Below, one piece after another: positions 10,931 through 20,769 of a DNA stretch of 64,000 nucleotides. The notes below the pieces were generated by a model, which had not been told where the DNA came from, made no database searches, and saw only the letters and a list, made by a program, of their open reading frames with translations. Positions within the stretch are counted from its first letter, which is position 1; every line of letters begins with the position of its first letter. Source of the stretch: Dryomyza anilis (Eukaryota; Arthropoda; Insecta; Diptera; Dryomyzidae); assembly GCA_951804985.1 (NCBI GenBank), contig OX638135.1:10578058-10642057 (forward strand), given 5' to 3'. A program made the translations under genes and the position numbers.

Positions 10931-11130
10931 TACTGTAGCGTCGGTGGCTTGATTGGTTTGTAAGTCAACATCAAAAATAAAAATTATTATTACTTCGCTA
11001 CCACTTGGCTAACCTACGAGAGTAAAACATTACTAAGATAAGACTTTAAGCGGATTTAAACTACATTAACCATTAACCACTTTGCATACAAATATAACAC
11101 ACACATCTCGGACAAATTATTATTAGTAAC
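10931..11130 (+). repeat. Degraded tRNA-derived SINE inside the hAT
   Basis: A box A-like start (gtagcgtcggtggcttgatt) is followed, after internal loss, by the SINE body words ctaacctacgagagtaaaac and caaatataacacacaca. These are collinear with the copy at 62540-62834. Confidence 0.6.
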
Positions 11131-11579
11131 GCTGACCACCATCACGTGAGCCATCGAAACTGTTCACTAACATCACCCAAAATAGTTTTAGAGTCTATCG
11201 TTTCCATCGCAAGACATTATTTTTGCTGCACAACAAATTAAGCACAACGCCCCGCACCCTAATTTTTATTTTTGAGTAAAAAAGTATAAATCAAAAAATA
11301 ATCGTTATTCTTGAGCAAAAAAAATAAAAATTAATTTTTAATTTTTATTTTTGATTTTTTAAAGTAAAAATTAAAATTTAATTTTTATTGCTGATCAAGC
11401 AAACATAAAAATTAAAAATAATCGTTATTTTTTGATTTTTTGCTATAAAAATCAAAAATAAAAATCACTGCAAATTTCAATTCTGCATGCGAAAATATTT
11501 AATTCTGCATTCTCAAAACGTTGATTTTTTTCATTAAAAAGAATAAGAATAACCGTTATTTACGGTCCCTGGTTCTTAA

Positions 11580-12257
11580 ACTTCATGAAAAGAATAAGAA
11601 ATTTGTACAATTTCCATCCATAAAAACAAATAAATTAAATTTCAACAATTCAGTGAATTGCAATATCTGCAAATAATCTGCCTTTATGTTCCAAATGTTC
11701 CAACTTGCACTTTATTTTCCGAATTAGTTAATAATTTTTTCTTGTATCACCATTGTGTTTTTGCTACCTTATTATAAGTATCCTTAATATATATGTCCGA
11801 AATTTAGGTGTTTTAAAAAAATCATTCAAAAATCAATCAAACTCAGACATATAAATGGTATTCTATTGAATAGATACTTTAAAAAAATTTAAAAATTATT
11901 CAAATGAACTTTTCAAAACTTGTCCCACTTTATTTTACTAATACAATAAATAAAAAAACAATATCATTCAAAATTTAATCATTTTTTAACAAAAAAATTG
12001 TGCTTGGAGTTGCTGGTGTTTTGTTGTTAATTCGATTTACCGCTACACAAATTAATGAAAAATCAAATTATAGACCAAATACTGTTATTTCGAAACAATG
12101 TTTCTCAAAAAACAATATGTGAATTTTTCTACAACAAAAAAAAAATATATTTTGGGAACTCAAAATTTTATTAAATTCCATTTAAACATGCCTTGTATTT
12201 AAGATCTTCTATATAAAAAAAAATATATTTTTCTGTTTCTTTTAATGTTTTTTTTTA
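11580..12257. other. AT-rich DNA, no gene seen
   Basis: No open frame, TE protein or clear repeat is recognisable in this stretch. Confidence 0.4.
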
Positions 12258-12407
12258 AACCGTTTTAAACCAGTATAAAACCGAAACCGTTTATTTCAGT
12301 TTTGGATATCGGTTTATTTCCGATTTTCGTATAACGGCTTCGGTAACGGTTTCGGTTTTTAAAATGAAACGGTTTTAAACGGATATCGGTTTCGGTTACG
12401 GTTTTAA
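12258..12407. repeat. Degenerate CGGTTTCGGTT array (right)
   Basis: It has the same word family as 9567-9690, including cggtttcggttacgg and a leading aaaccgaaaccg. The flanks of the two arrays (left aaccaaggattgaaacc, right ggttttaatcctcgtttg) are related by inverse complement, hinting that they are ends of one element. Confidence 0.75.
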
Positions 12408-12724
12408 TCCTCGTTTGTAACATTTAAACATAAACATGTGGCGCGATGCCATCAAAATACCATGCTGAAATTTGGCATGAACATTTGTATTAAATCTACC
12501 AAAATGTTCGATTTTTTTCTGAATTTTAAAAAGGGTCCTTTTTAATGACATTACTTTGGAAGTGCATGGATAAACCCACGTGCCACATGTTCAACTTAGA
12601 AGATACAACTTAATTTCTCTAAATGCTTGCTCTATTAGCTTTAAAACGAGCCATCAACGGAGTTTGAAAAAAAAAATCATTTGGTTAATTTTATTTCTAC
12701 AACGATTTTATAATACGGTTTTAT

Positions 12725-12998
12725 AATAATAGTGTTATTTGTGCTCAAATTGGTGGGACCTACAGTTTATTGCCGAATCCGAACGGCGGGTGAGAGCTTT
12801 TCATAGGCAATGTTTTACTCTCGTAGGTTTGCCATTTACTGCCGAGAGGTAGCGTCGCATAGAAAAATATTTTCTTTGAAAAATATGTTGGCTGTCGCTG
12901 GGGATCGACCCGCGGACGTTTGGGCTCGTAGTCGAACGCACCAGCGACTTTTAGCTCCTAGTCCAACGCACTAACCAAACGAGCTACCGACGCGACGA
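12725..12998 (-). repeat. tRNA-derived SINE, copy 1
   Basis: Read on the minus strand, a tRNA-like head has box A (ggtagctcgtttggttag) and box B (gggtcgatcccc), the internal RNA polymerase III promoter. A body and an (att)n tail near 12725 follow. The anticodon-arm region is present twice (gtgcgttggactaggagc, then gtgcgttcgactacgagc). Confidence 0.88.
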
Positions 12999-13282
12999 TA
13001 TTTTATATATATTTTATATTTATATTTATATTTTATTTATATATAATGTATATAATGAATGAATCGATGAATAAATGCCAAACAAAGATACTCAATCGCC
13101 GCAGAAGTGTCACCAACTATTATGCTGCTGCAATATTTGCTTCAATAACAACAACCGCTTAGCTTTGAAGCCGCAGTATTCAGTAGATAATTGTCGAGCA
13201 ATTGTTGCCGTTGCTCATCAACGCGTCTCTGCCGCCGGCGGCTGCTGCATTTTATTGTCGCCAATGTCAAGCAATGAATCTA

Positions 13283-13497
13283 GCTGCACTCAGAAAAAAT
13301 ATACCATAAAATTAATAGTTTTTACTATTAAAATTTGTCCGATAAACTATTAGCTTATTCGGTGAATCCTATTAAATACTACAAAATACTATAAAATTTA
13401 TTTGAGTTTTGTATGAAAATATTTATTATTTGTATACTACTCATTAAATCAATAACTGTCCTATTGACAAATTTTAATGGGATTTTATGAGTTTGGG
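13283..13497. repeat. MITE-like segment, decayed right end
   Basis: It starts ctcagaaaaaatatacc and corresponds to the better preserved 16512-16736 copy. The right terminus (tgagtttgggtgta) has lost the TTTTTTCTGAG end. Confidence 0.55.
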
Positions 13498-13534
13498 TGT
13501 ATGGGTGGCAATGAAGAAGCTGATGATGATGAAT

Positions 13535-15775
13535 ATTGAATATGTAATAAGCAGTTAGTAGGGTTTCTGGTATATGTGCTACATCTTTCTACAGGACCTC
13601 CGCCAATCTCAGTAAGAAACCTAATTATTTCGTTTGGTTTAATTTCCCTGATATCGGTTTGGCTCGGTTGATTGAATCCAAGAATTTTCTTCCTTGTGCG
13701 CATTAGAGCTGCACAAGTTTCCAGAATGTGCACTGGGTTCTCATCCTCCTCCAAATAGAAACTACATGTGCTGTCGGACTGAATACCCATTCTTGTAAGA
13801 TGTTCTCCAAGTCTGCAGTGACCTGTGAGAAATTCTGTCATTATTCTTAGGTTGTTCTTCGTTAATTTAGATATTCTATAAATCTTTTGGGGTTGTAAGT
13901 ACTGATAAGTTCCTTTGATAGTCGTAGATTTGGTAACCCCAACCATAGCTCTTTTCTTATATTTGACTGTTCCTCCCGCAGTATCTTTTTGATCACACTG
14001 TCACCGATCCCACAGAAAGGTTCTAGGCCTATGAGTTTTGTTGCGGCCCCTTTCCTGGCTAACTTGTCAGCTTCTTCGTTACCTTCTATTCCATTGTGTC
14101 CAGGCACCCAAAGTAGGGTGATATTATTTGTCATACCTAGTTTGTTGATTTTATCTAGGCATTCCCATACCAGTTCGGAGGTATTCTCATATGATTCTAA
14201 TGCCATAATAGCCGCCTGACTATCAGACAGGACCGCTATATTCTTGTTGTTGTAGTTTCTGTTAAGATTGAACTGTATACATCTATCAATAGCGTATATT
14301 TCCGCTTGAAAGCTGCTGGTAAGTTTCCCCATTGATTCAGAGTATTTGGTTCTGGGCCCATATACTCCTGCTTCAGTTCCTTCATCAGTTAATGATCCAT
14401 TTGTAAACCATGTGATCATATGCTTTTTCATATCATTTGTATCGGATATGTTCTTCCATTGCTTTTTGTTACTGAGTTTAGTCATGAAATTTTTCACGAA
14501 ATTTAATCTTTTAGTCTTGTGGTCCTTTATGGTTGGGATTTCAGGGAGATGTTTAGATATAAGGCTAGCTTCCCTGACTCCCATGCCCATTCTGTTATCT
14601 TCATTTCCCATGGGATACAGTGCTCCCTTCACTACCCCCTGTAAGAACAGGAAAAGTGGTTCTAGTTCTAGGAGTACCTCCAACGCCGCCGTGGGGCATG
14701 TTCTCATGGCTCCTGTTATACATACGCATGCCAGTCTTTGAACTTTCTCTAAAGACTTCTTTGTTGTAATGAGATCTATTCTCTTTGACCATATTACTAC
14801 TCCGTACATTATGATAGGTCGAATCATCATCGTGTACATCCATCGAATTATTTTTGGTGTGTATCCCCAATTTTTTCCAGCAATGGATCTACTTATCATA
14901 ATAGCGCGTGTTGCTTTTCGTGTTACTTCTTGCTCTTGTTTCTTCCATTAGAGTTTGCTGTCTAGTATTATTCCTAGAAATTTAACCTTTTCTTTTCGAT
15001 ATATTTCAGTCCCTTTTTCTTGTAAAGGGTATGATAGTGGTCTTTGCTGGATTAATATTTAGTCCAACGGAGACACATCATTCCTTTGTTATTCTAAGAC
15101 CCAATTTTAGTCTGTCGCACAGAGTATCTTCAAATTTTCCTCTGCATATGATAACGATGTCATCGGCCTACCCCAAACATTCTATTCCTGTGTTTGTGAG
15201 TTTCCACAGAAGTTCATCTACAACTAGGCTCCACATTAGTGGTGATAGTACTCCACCTTGTGGACAACCTCGTGTGGTTCTAATTTGTATATTGATCAGC
15301 CCAACATTGACTTCTGCTGTTCTGCATTTAAGCATTCCACTCATCCATCTTGTCACGGTATGGTTTACTCCTTTTACTTCTGGGGAGTTTCTTATAGCCT
15401 CCTGAGAGGTATTGTCAAAGGCTCCTTATATGTCTATTAATGCACATAGTGTTGTTTCTTTTTGCTCCAAGGTTTTCCGAATAATATTTGTCAGTAGATT
15501 GTCGTAGAACTACCTGTTCTGTACGCATTAACGGATTAATTTTTAGAGTATTCTCTCTGATGTAGTTATCTATGACCTTTTCTATTGTTTTAAGAACGAA
15601 TGAGATCAGGCTAATTGGTCTGAAGGATTTAGGGTGAGTGGGATCTTTTTTTCATCTACACCTGGTGTTTTGAAGGGCTGGAAGGTATGCATTGCCCAAT
15701 CTATTCTTTACTCCGTGAAGATCTTTTTAGCTTTTTCCCAGTCTTCTCTCCTGGGTACTATGCTTTCTACTGGTA
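13535..15775 (-). mobile_element. LOA-type LINE, 5'-truncated and decayed
   Basis: Only the RT, thumb, RNase H and the terminal zinc-knuckle region of ORF2 remain. It is close in sequence to the full-length copy at 45559-51099 (compare RTTRGCPQGG, KTKRLNFVK, LWVPGHNGIEGNEEADKLA). The RT active box reads stop-ADD near 15160-15170 because TAC became TAG. The 5' truncation point is about 15775. The 3' end is near 13535, where it abuts copy 1 of the duplicated block. Confidence 0.88.
13862..14899 (-). pseudogene. LOA ORF2 C-terminal part with RNase H domain
   Basis: This is an uninterrupted 345-residue segment of ORF2. Residues 1-150 are the RT thumb and linker (YGVVIWSKRIDLITTKK, GAMRTCPTAALEVLLEL). 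The RNase H domain occupies about 165-290: WFTNGSLTDEG, SSFQAEIYAI, VLSDSQAAIMALES and WVPGHNGIEGNEEADKLA. The first catalytic Asp of this domain is Asn here (TNGS), whereas the copy at 46.5 kb has TDGS, so this domain would be inactive. The segment then breaks near 13862. The terminal CX2-like knuckle (CSFYLEEDENPVHILETC) continues in another frame down to about 13600 and has also lost one Cys. Confidence 0.88.
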
Positions 15776-15969
15776 TTAAAATTATATAGAATATTCTAAA
15801 CTTCCAAAAGTATTCGTAAGTGGAATGCCATTTTATAGATCAACATGGTTTCGAATCATAAAATTCTAAAACTTGGGTATTTTTATCAATAAACTTAAAA
15901 AATATGTTTATTTGAAAAAAAAAACGTATTTGGTTAATTTTATTCCTACAACGATTTTATAATACGACT

Positions 15970-16250
15970 TTATAATAATAGTGTTATATTTGTGCTCAAA
16001 TTGGTGGGACCTACAGTTTATTGCCGAATCCGAACGGCGGGTGAGAGCTTATCATAGGCAATGTTTTACTCTCGTAGGTTAGCCATTTACTGCCGAGAGG
16101 TAGCGTCGCATAGAAAAATGTTTTCTATGAAAAAGATGCTGGCAGTCGCTGGGGATCGACCCGCGGACGTTTGGGCTCGTAGTCGAACGCACCAGCGACT
16201 TTTCGCTCCTAGTCCAACGCACTAACTAAACAAGCTACCGACGCTACGAT
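15970..16250 (-). repeat. tRNA-derived SINE, copy 2
   Basis: Same structure as copy 1, with box A-like and box B-like promoter words on the minus strand and the same duplicated anticodon-arm segment. It differs from copy 1 at scattered positions. Confidence 0.88.
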
Positions 16251-16511
16251 ATTTTATATAAATGTATATAATGAATGAATCGATGAATAAATGCCAAACA
16301 AAGACACTGTTGCCTCAATCGCCGCAGAAGTGTCACCAACTATTATGCTGCTGCAATATTTGCTTCAATAACAACAACCGTTTAGCTTTGAAGCCGCAGC
16401 ATTCAGTAGATAATTGTCGAGCAATTGTTGCCGTTGCTCATCAACGCGTCTCTGCCGCCGGCGGCTGCTGCATTTTATTGTCGCCAATGTCAAGCAATGA
16501 ATCTAGCTGCA

Positions 16512-16736
16512 CTCAGAAAAACATACCATAAAATAAATAGTTTTTACTATTAAAATTAGTCAATAGGATATTTGTTCGATAAACTATGAACTTATTCGGT
16601 GAATCCTATTAAATACTACAAAATACTATAAAATTTATTTGAGTTTGTATGAAAATATTTATTATTTGTATACTATTAAATAAATAACTGGCGTATTGAC
16701 AAATTTTAATGGAATTTGATGAGTTTTTTTTCTGAG
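16512..16736. repeat. MITE-like element with CTCAGAAAAA ends
   Basis: The left end ctcagaaaaac and right end ttttttttctgag are inverted. Subterminal words (tattaaaattagtcaata / tattgacaaattttaat) are also inverted. The right flank is TA and the left is CA, so a TA target duplication is only half preserved. Confidence 0.65.
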
Positions 16737-16772
16737 TATGGGTGGCGATGAAGAAGCTGATGATGAACTCGA

Positions 16773-17188
16773 AGCGTTCCAAGGGCATGGTCACATGTTT
16801 GAATTGGCCGTAAACTGCAATCTATAAACACAATAATTATAAAAAACTTAAAACGTTAAATTATCACAATATACCCTTCCGCGAATGCCCATGATCCTTA
16901 AAAGGCATAATTCCAGTGGTGTGGTGCAGATGAACATCTACACTGAGTCACTTTCGTTTAGCCGCAGTACACTTTTTTTTAAATGTTGTACTATTTATAT
17001 AATAAGCGCATTAAGCATACATTTTTTTTTGAATTATTTACAAAAAAAATTGTATTCTCTAATATAAAAAAAGAAAACTACAAAATATTTGAAGAATATA
17101 AAGCATATTTAATTTATTTAAAAGTATAACCAAAATTAATGGCTGATTCGTTAAGCCGCACATCCAAAAGTACAATGTTTTGAAATTA
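16773..17188. other. AT-rich DNA between MITE and Tc1 remnant
   Basis: No gene is seen. It may contain the terminal region of the Tc1-like element (gagtcactttcgtttagccg near 16945), but no partner end was identified. Confidence 0.35.
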
Positions 17189-17573
17189 TTAATAATGTGT
17201 GTTGCCATTTTTTTGGATCACCTCAAAAATCCTGTTAGGCATAAAATTTACTAAGTTTTGTAACGTTGTTAGTCCAATTGAAGCCCAAACTTCCTTGATT
17301 TTTAATTTTAGTTCGGTGGCAGTAGCATATGGTTGTTCCTTGGGTCTGTTGTTGTAAATTTCACGAGCCATAATACCCCATAAATTTTCTATGGGGTTTA
17401 GGTCAGGGCTGTTGGACGTTTTATACCATAAACAGCTCCTTTTTCTAATAATTTCTAATTACATTGTGAGCACGATTAATTTTTCTGCTAATTTCGCGAA
17501 ATGAATAACCTTCCTCTTTGAATATGTTGATTTGAATTTTTCTGCGTCGGTTAAATATTTTCCACGTGGCATT
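17189..17573 (-). pseudogene. Tc1/mariner-type transposase, internally deleted
   Basis: The N-terminal part starts MPRGKYLTDAEK at 17573. After a frame slip it reads FKEEGYSFREISRKINRAHN, the DNA-binding helix-turn-helix of Tc1-like transposases. The sequence then jumps to the end of the catalytic domain (SPDLNPIENLWGIMAREIYN), which contains the third acidic catalytic residue, and a C-terminal tail ending at 17189. The central two thirds of a normal ~340-residue protein, including the first two Asp residues, are missing. The protein cannot act. Confidence 0.87.
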
Positions 17574-18083
17574 ATAAAAAAACTAACCTCACAAATTTAC
17601 AAAATTTTTTATCGATAAATTAAAATACAAAATAAATAAAAAATGTCTGAACTATTTTTCCGCAAAAAAATGCAACACAAAAAAAAACGGAGTAATCTCT
17701 TAATTAATCGATTTTTATAGTTGCGGCTATATGAATGTTCTCCAATCAACAACTAATTTCACAAAAATGCATCAGTTTATGTATGTTAATAAAACTTTCA
17801 ATAACTACAGTTATATATTTTGTAAGAGATGCCATGTGTGAATTATTAAATAGCACGATTGCAAAAAAGAACACTCCCTTTTTTTTAAATATTACATAAA
17901 ATAGTATGAATAGCAATGCGGCTAACAAATAATGACAACTTACTCGAAGAAAATTTAAAAATTTTGCGAGATTTTGTTTTTGTTTATTTTTCATTTTGTC
18001 ATTAATAAATGATAATGACACATTTAAGGCTTTACAATGTTCATCGTCATAAATTTTTATCATAAATATTTTTAATAATATAA
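17574..18083. other. AT-rich DNA; one unrecognised 105-codon frame
   Basis: A minus-strand open frame at 18063-17746 contains a hydrophobic stretch (YLLAALLFILFYVIF) but matches nothing I know. It sits in AT-rich sequence, so I treat it as chance. The segment ends at the T-run that is the poly(A) tail of the next LINE. Confidence 0.35.
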
Positions 18084-18165
18084 TTTTTTTTTTTTTTACA
18101 AATTAACCAACGCTCAGGGGATGCCCCCTATTCTTGCAATGCACAGTGTTGATCGTAAGAAAGGA

Positions 18166-18881
18166 TTATAGGTTAAAGGGAGGAGGAAAGATGGAGTAGT
18201 ATCGGTGCATGTTTGCTTTAAATTTCCCAATATTAAAAATGTCGGGAAAAACAGACGCAGGGAGATTGTTCCACAAACGTATCGTGCGACTGAAGAACGA
18301 ATTATCTCTGTAATGCGTGGTTCTGTTGAGAACCGAGTGAACTACGAAGGGGTGGGCTTGGTTCGATGCCCGAGTAGAACGAGAGAATACACGACCTGGT
18401 GGAATCAGGCCATGTATTTCCCTCGAACACTTACCATTGTAATACCTATAAAACAGGCTTACACACCCTACGGTCCTTCGGTGCTCAAGAGAACCAATTG
18501 AGGATGAAATATTTGCATCCCCTATTAAATATATTGCACGTTGTTGGATTCGATCCAGGAACTCCAAAGAAGATTTTGAAGCCCCTGCCCATATGTGCGG
18601 CACTTGGCCGCTTCTTTCGACACATCAAATATGTGATCATTCCAACGGAGGTCACATTGAATTGATATACCCAGAACGTCGAGAGCAGCTGACTGCGCAA
18701 TATCCACAGAGTCCATATTGAGGGGAGTGAGGGGTGAATCCATTCTTTTATGAGATAACAGACAACATTGGGTCTTGCTAGCATTAAAGTCAACTCTATT
18801 TGCAAGACCCCACTCTGAGATTGTTTTAAGGTCATTGTTGAGTGTATCATTCATTGTGCGCCTTTTACTCTCAATCTCCAC
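18166..18881 (-). pseudogene. LINE ORF2 C-terminal region
   Basis: It continues the RT thumb (NRVDFNASKTQCCLLSHKR, LDVLGISIQCDLRWNDHIF). In a second frame it continues the C-terminal region (AGASKSSLEFLDRIQQRAI, FYRYYNGKCSREIHGLIP, FFSRTIRLWNNLPASVFP) and ends YYSIFPPPFNL with a stop at 18166. A frame break near 18530-18600 separates the two parts. About 70 bp of 3' untranslated sequence and the poly(A) follow. Confidence 0.88.
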
Positions 18882-20107
18882 AGAGGCGCTTGGGCGCTTG
18901 TTGAACGAATATGAGTGACAAATGTTACTGTCAGGATTGGGTTCTGGGTCGATGACAGAAGGTCATTGATAAAAACCAGAAATAGGGACGGGGATAAGAC
19001 AGAACCCTGCGGGACTCCAGAATTGATGGAATGTTGTTCTGAGAAAACACCATCTATCGCAACTCGTATTGAACGACCCTGGAGAAAACTCGATATCCAT
19101 CGAGTAAAACAATTACCGACACCATATGCAATAAGTTTTGATACCAGAGCTTCATGCCACACTCGATCAAAAGCCTTGGAAATATCAAGAGCAACCACCT
19201 TACTCTCCCCGAAAAGATGAATACAATTATTCCACTTTTCGGAGAGGACCGCCATCAAGTCAACGGTGGATCTGGTCCTACGGAAACCATATTGCCGGTC
19301 ACTAAGTAATTCGTTTCGCTCCAGATAGTTCACAAGGTGGAAGTTTATTACGATTTCCATTGCAATGGGTCGGTAATTAGCAGGGTTCGTAGCCTCACCC
19401 TTTTTCGGAACTGGCTGGACATTGGCAACCTTCCAACAAGATGGAAAAACTCCTGTCGTGTAGGAGATGTTGAAAAGGTTACGCAATGGACAAGCCAGCG
19501 TTGACGCACACTTCTTCAACACATGGGCAGATATGCCATCTGGCCCGAAAGCTTTGTTAATATTGAGATTTGCTAAAACCTTTTTAACTGCCCGAGTTCG
19601 AACGACGGGCAGTGGTTGATTGCTATCAGGGAGCGTTGAATTATTTTCAAATAATTCTGCCAAGAGATTAGCTTTATCAACCGGGTCAGTGAAGGTCTGG
19701 CCATTCATAACAAGGGTTGGAGTAGACGATGTCGTCTGATTCTTCACCCTTTTAACAAATGACCAGAAATTTTTACTACCTCTATGGTAGAGAAGGACCT
19801 TTTTGCGCGCGTTTTGTTCGTGTAGAAACTTTTCACGCGCGATCACGGCATTACAGCGATTCCTAGCCTGTATGCGAAGTCTTTCAGTATCAGCATTCTT
19901 ATTAGAACACCAATTCTGAAAGGCTACCTCTTTCGACCTGACTGCAAACCTGCAAGTCTCATTAAACCAAGAGTGGTCCTTGGGTTTAATGCTAATCTTT
20001 TTAGAAGGTATGAAGGACCGCATACCCAATAAAATAATATTTTGTACCATTAAGGTCGCGGCATTTATGTCCCTATCTGCGAAACACAATTTCCAATTAA
20101 AAATCAT
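18851..20107 (-). pseudogene. LINE reverse transcriptase with catalytic motif deleted
   Basis: Fingers and palm are well preserved: KAFGPDGISAHVLKKC, VQPVPKKGEATNPANYRPI, RQYGFRRTRSTVDLMAVL, VALDISKAFDRVWH (first catalytic Asp) and SGVPQGSVLSPSLFLVFIN. About eight residues seem to be missing in frame after ANYRPIAM. At about 18935 the expected box around FADD is absent: the text jumps from Q-N-P to D-S-N-I-C-H-S-Y in another frame. This implies a deletion of about 14 bp that removes the catalytic Asp pair and shifts the frame. The last ~30 residues of the open frame are therefore nonsense. Confidence 0.9.
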
Positions 20108-20767
20108 TTAACGCAACCCAATTTGCTTTTTCGTAAAGCCATACAGTTCTCTTCGGGGCTTTAATCGAAGAGACGCGTAAACTAGAATACGAAAATGCAG
20201 CGGAAACAATACAGTGGTCGGAATTACCAAGAGGAGCAAGGACTTTTACATCATATTTTTCATGATGCGAAGTCAGAAAAAGGTCTAGGACTTTTTGGCT
20301 CTGCCGGCCGACGCGTGGGAGGTACGTTGGCTCCTTCACCAGTTGCGTGAGTTGGTTGTACTCGGCAAAGAGCTCAACATAACAACCCTCCTGTGTTGAT
20401 AGACCCGAGTGGCTCAACCATGTGGCGTTGTGCACATTAAAGTCACCAGCAACAACAATTTCACTGTCTGGAAACTGTTCCAAAATATTTGAGATCGAAT
20501 CTGATAGTGCATCTAACTTGTTACAGGTAGAAACCCTATCAAGATTCGGACTCCTATAAATAAAACACAAGTGCATGATGTGTTGCAGGATTTTGAATTT
20601 AATCCACATAGAATTAAATTCATTATCAGAAACACTATGTTGGTGCTGGTACGCAACGTCACTTCGAATAAAAAGGGCGAGACCCCTATGGGCAGAGAAC
20701 AATGGCAGTAGGTGGTACCCCGGTATATGAAAATCCAGTGGATCTGCACCCTCGCTGGCAATTGCAA
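20097..20767 (-). pseudogene. LINE endonuclease (APE type), partial
   Basis: This domain nicks the target for reverse transcription. Visible blocks are FSAHRGLALFIRSDV, LCFIYRSPNLDRVS, IVVAGDFNVHNATWL (catalytic Asp and Asn) and PLGNSDHCIVSAAF (catalytic Asp and His). The first blocks of an APE endonuclease (the N and QE motifs) are missing because of the 5' truncation. One frame slip near 20700 separates the first 20 residues. It overlaps the RT frame by a few bases, reflecting another slip in what was one ORF2. Confidence 0.88.
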
Positions 20768-20769
20768 AT

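Larger units (their letters stand above)
10004..11571. mobile_element. Non-autonomous hAT element with 8-bp target duplication
   Basis: The ends are inverted (left cagggactgtaatag, right ending ttacggtccctg, hAT-like CAGGGAC/GGTCCCTG). They are flanked by an exact 8-bp duplication GTTCTTAA at 9996-10003 and 11572-11579. Arms of roughly 370-450 bp are imperfect inverted repeats (shared aaaaataaaaatgagggtg-type blocks), giving a foldback form. No transposase is present. The interior of about 760 bp carries SINE pieces and a short tandem repeat. Confidence 0.9.
9477..12666. repeat. Repeat island bounded by a ~26-bp inverted repeat
   Basis: Left: aaactcctctgatggctcgt at 9479 on. Right: the reverse complement with two mismatches, gagccatcaacggagttt, ending at 12666. 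The island contains two CGGTTTCGG-rich arrays and a complete non-autonomous hAT. Whether the inverted repeat marks one large element or two fragments is not settled. Confidence 0.5.
12667..13530. repeat. Copy 1 of an ~860-bp duplicated block
   Basis: It runs from an A-tract through the SINE, an unrecognised host-like middle (tgcc aaacaaag ... gcaatgaatctagctgca) and a MITE-like segment, to gaagaagctgatgatga. It matches 15911-16765 at an offset of about 3.24 kb with scattered substitutions. Apparent reading frames within it look incidental. Confidence 0.9.
15911..16765. repeat. Copy 2 of the ~860-bp duplicated block
   Basis: It is collinear with 12667-13530, including SINE, middle segment and MITE. 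It continues past gaagaagctgatgatga into actcgaagcg, where copy 1 instead meets the LOA 3' end. Confidence 0.9.
18084..20769 (-). mobile_element. Jockey/CR1-group LINE, 5'-truncated
   Basis: On the minus strand it has an endonuclease, then RT, then the conserved C-terminal region. It ends in a 15-base poly(A) (T-run 18084-18098 on +). The 5' end is cut at about 20769, exactly where a gtagggtata-type repeat begins. The clade is uncertain between Jockey and CR1 relatives. Confidence 0.88.

Noticed and set aside
13485..13946. Frame end rich in Ser at the LOA 3' terminus
   Set aside because: The last ~40 residues diverge from the other LOA copy and run into flanking DNA; only the part before about 13600 is ORF2.
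16262..16531. Plus frame of about 89 codons, similar to 13075-13353
   Set aside because: Its conservation comes from the duplicated 860-bp block; it runs into the MITE and has no recognised domain.
17746..18063. 105-codon minus frame with a hydrophobic segment
   Set aside because: AT-rich chance frame, no homology recognised, no upstream signals.
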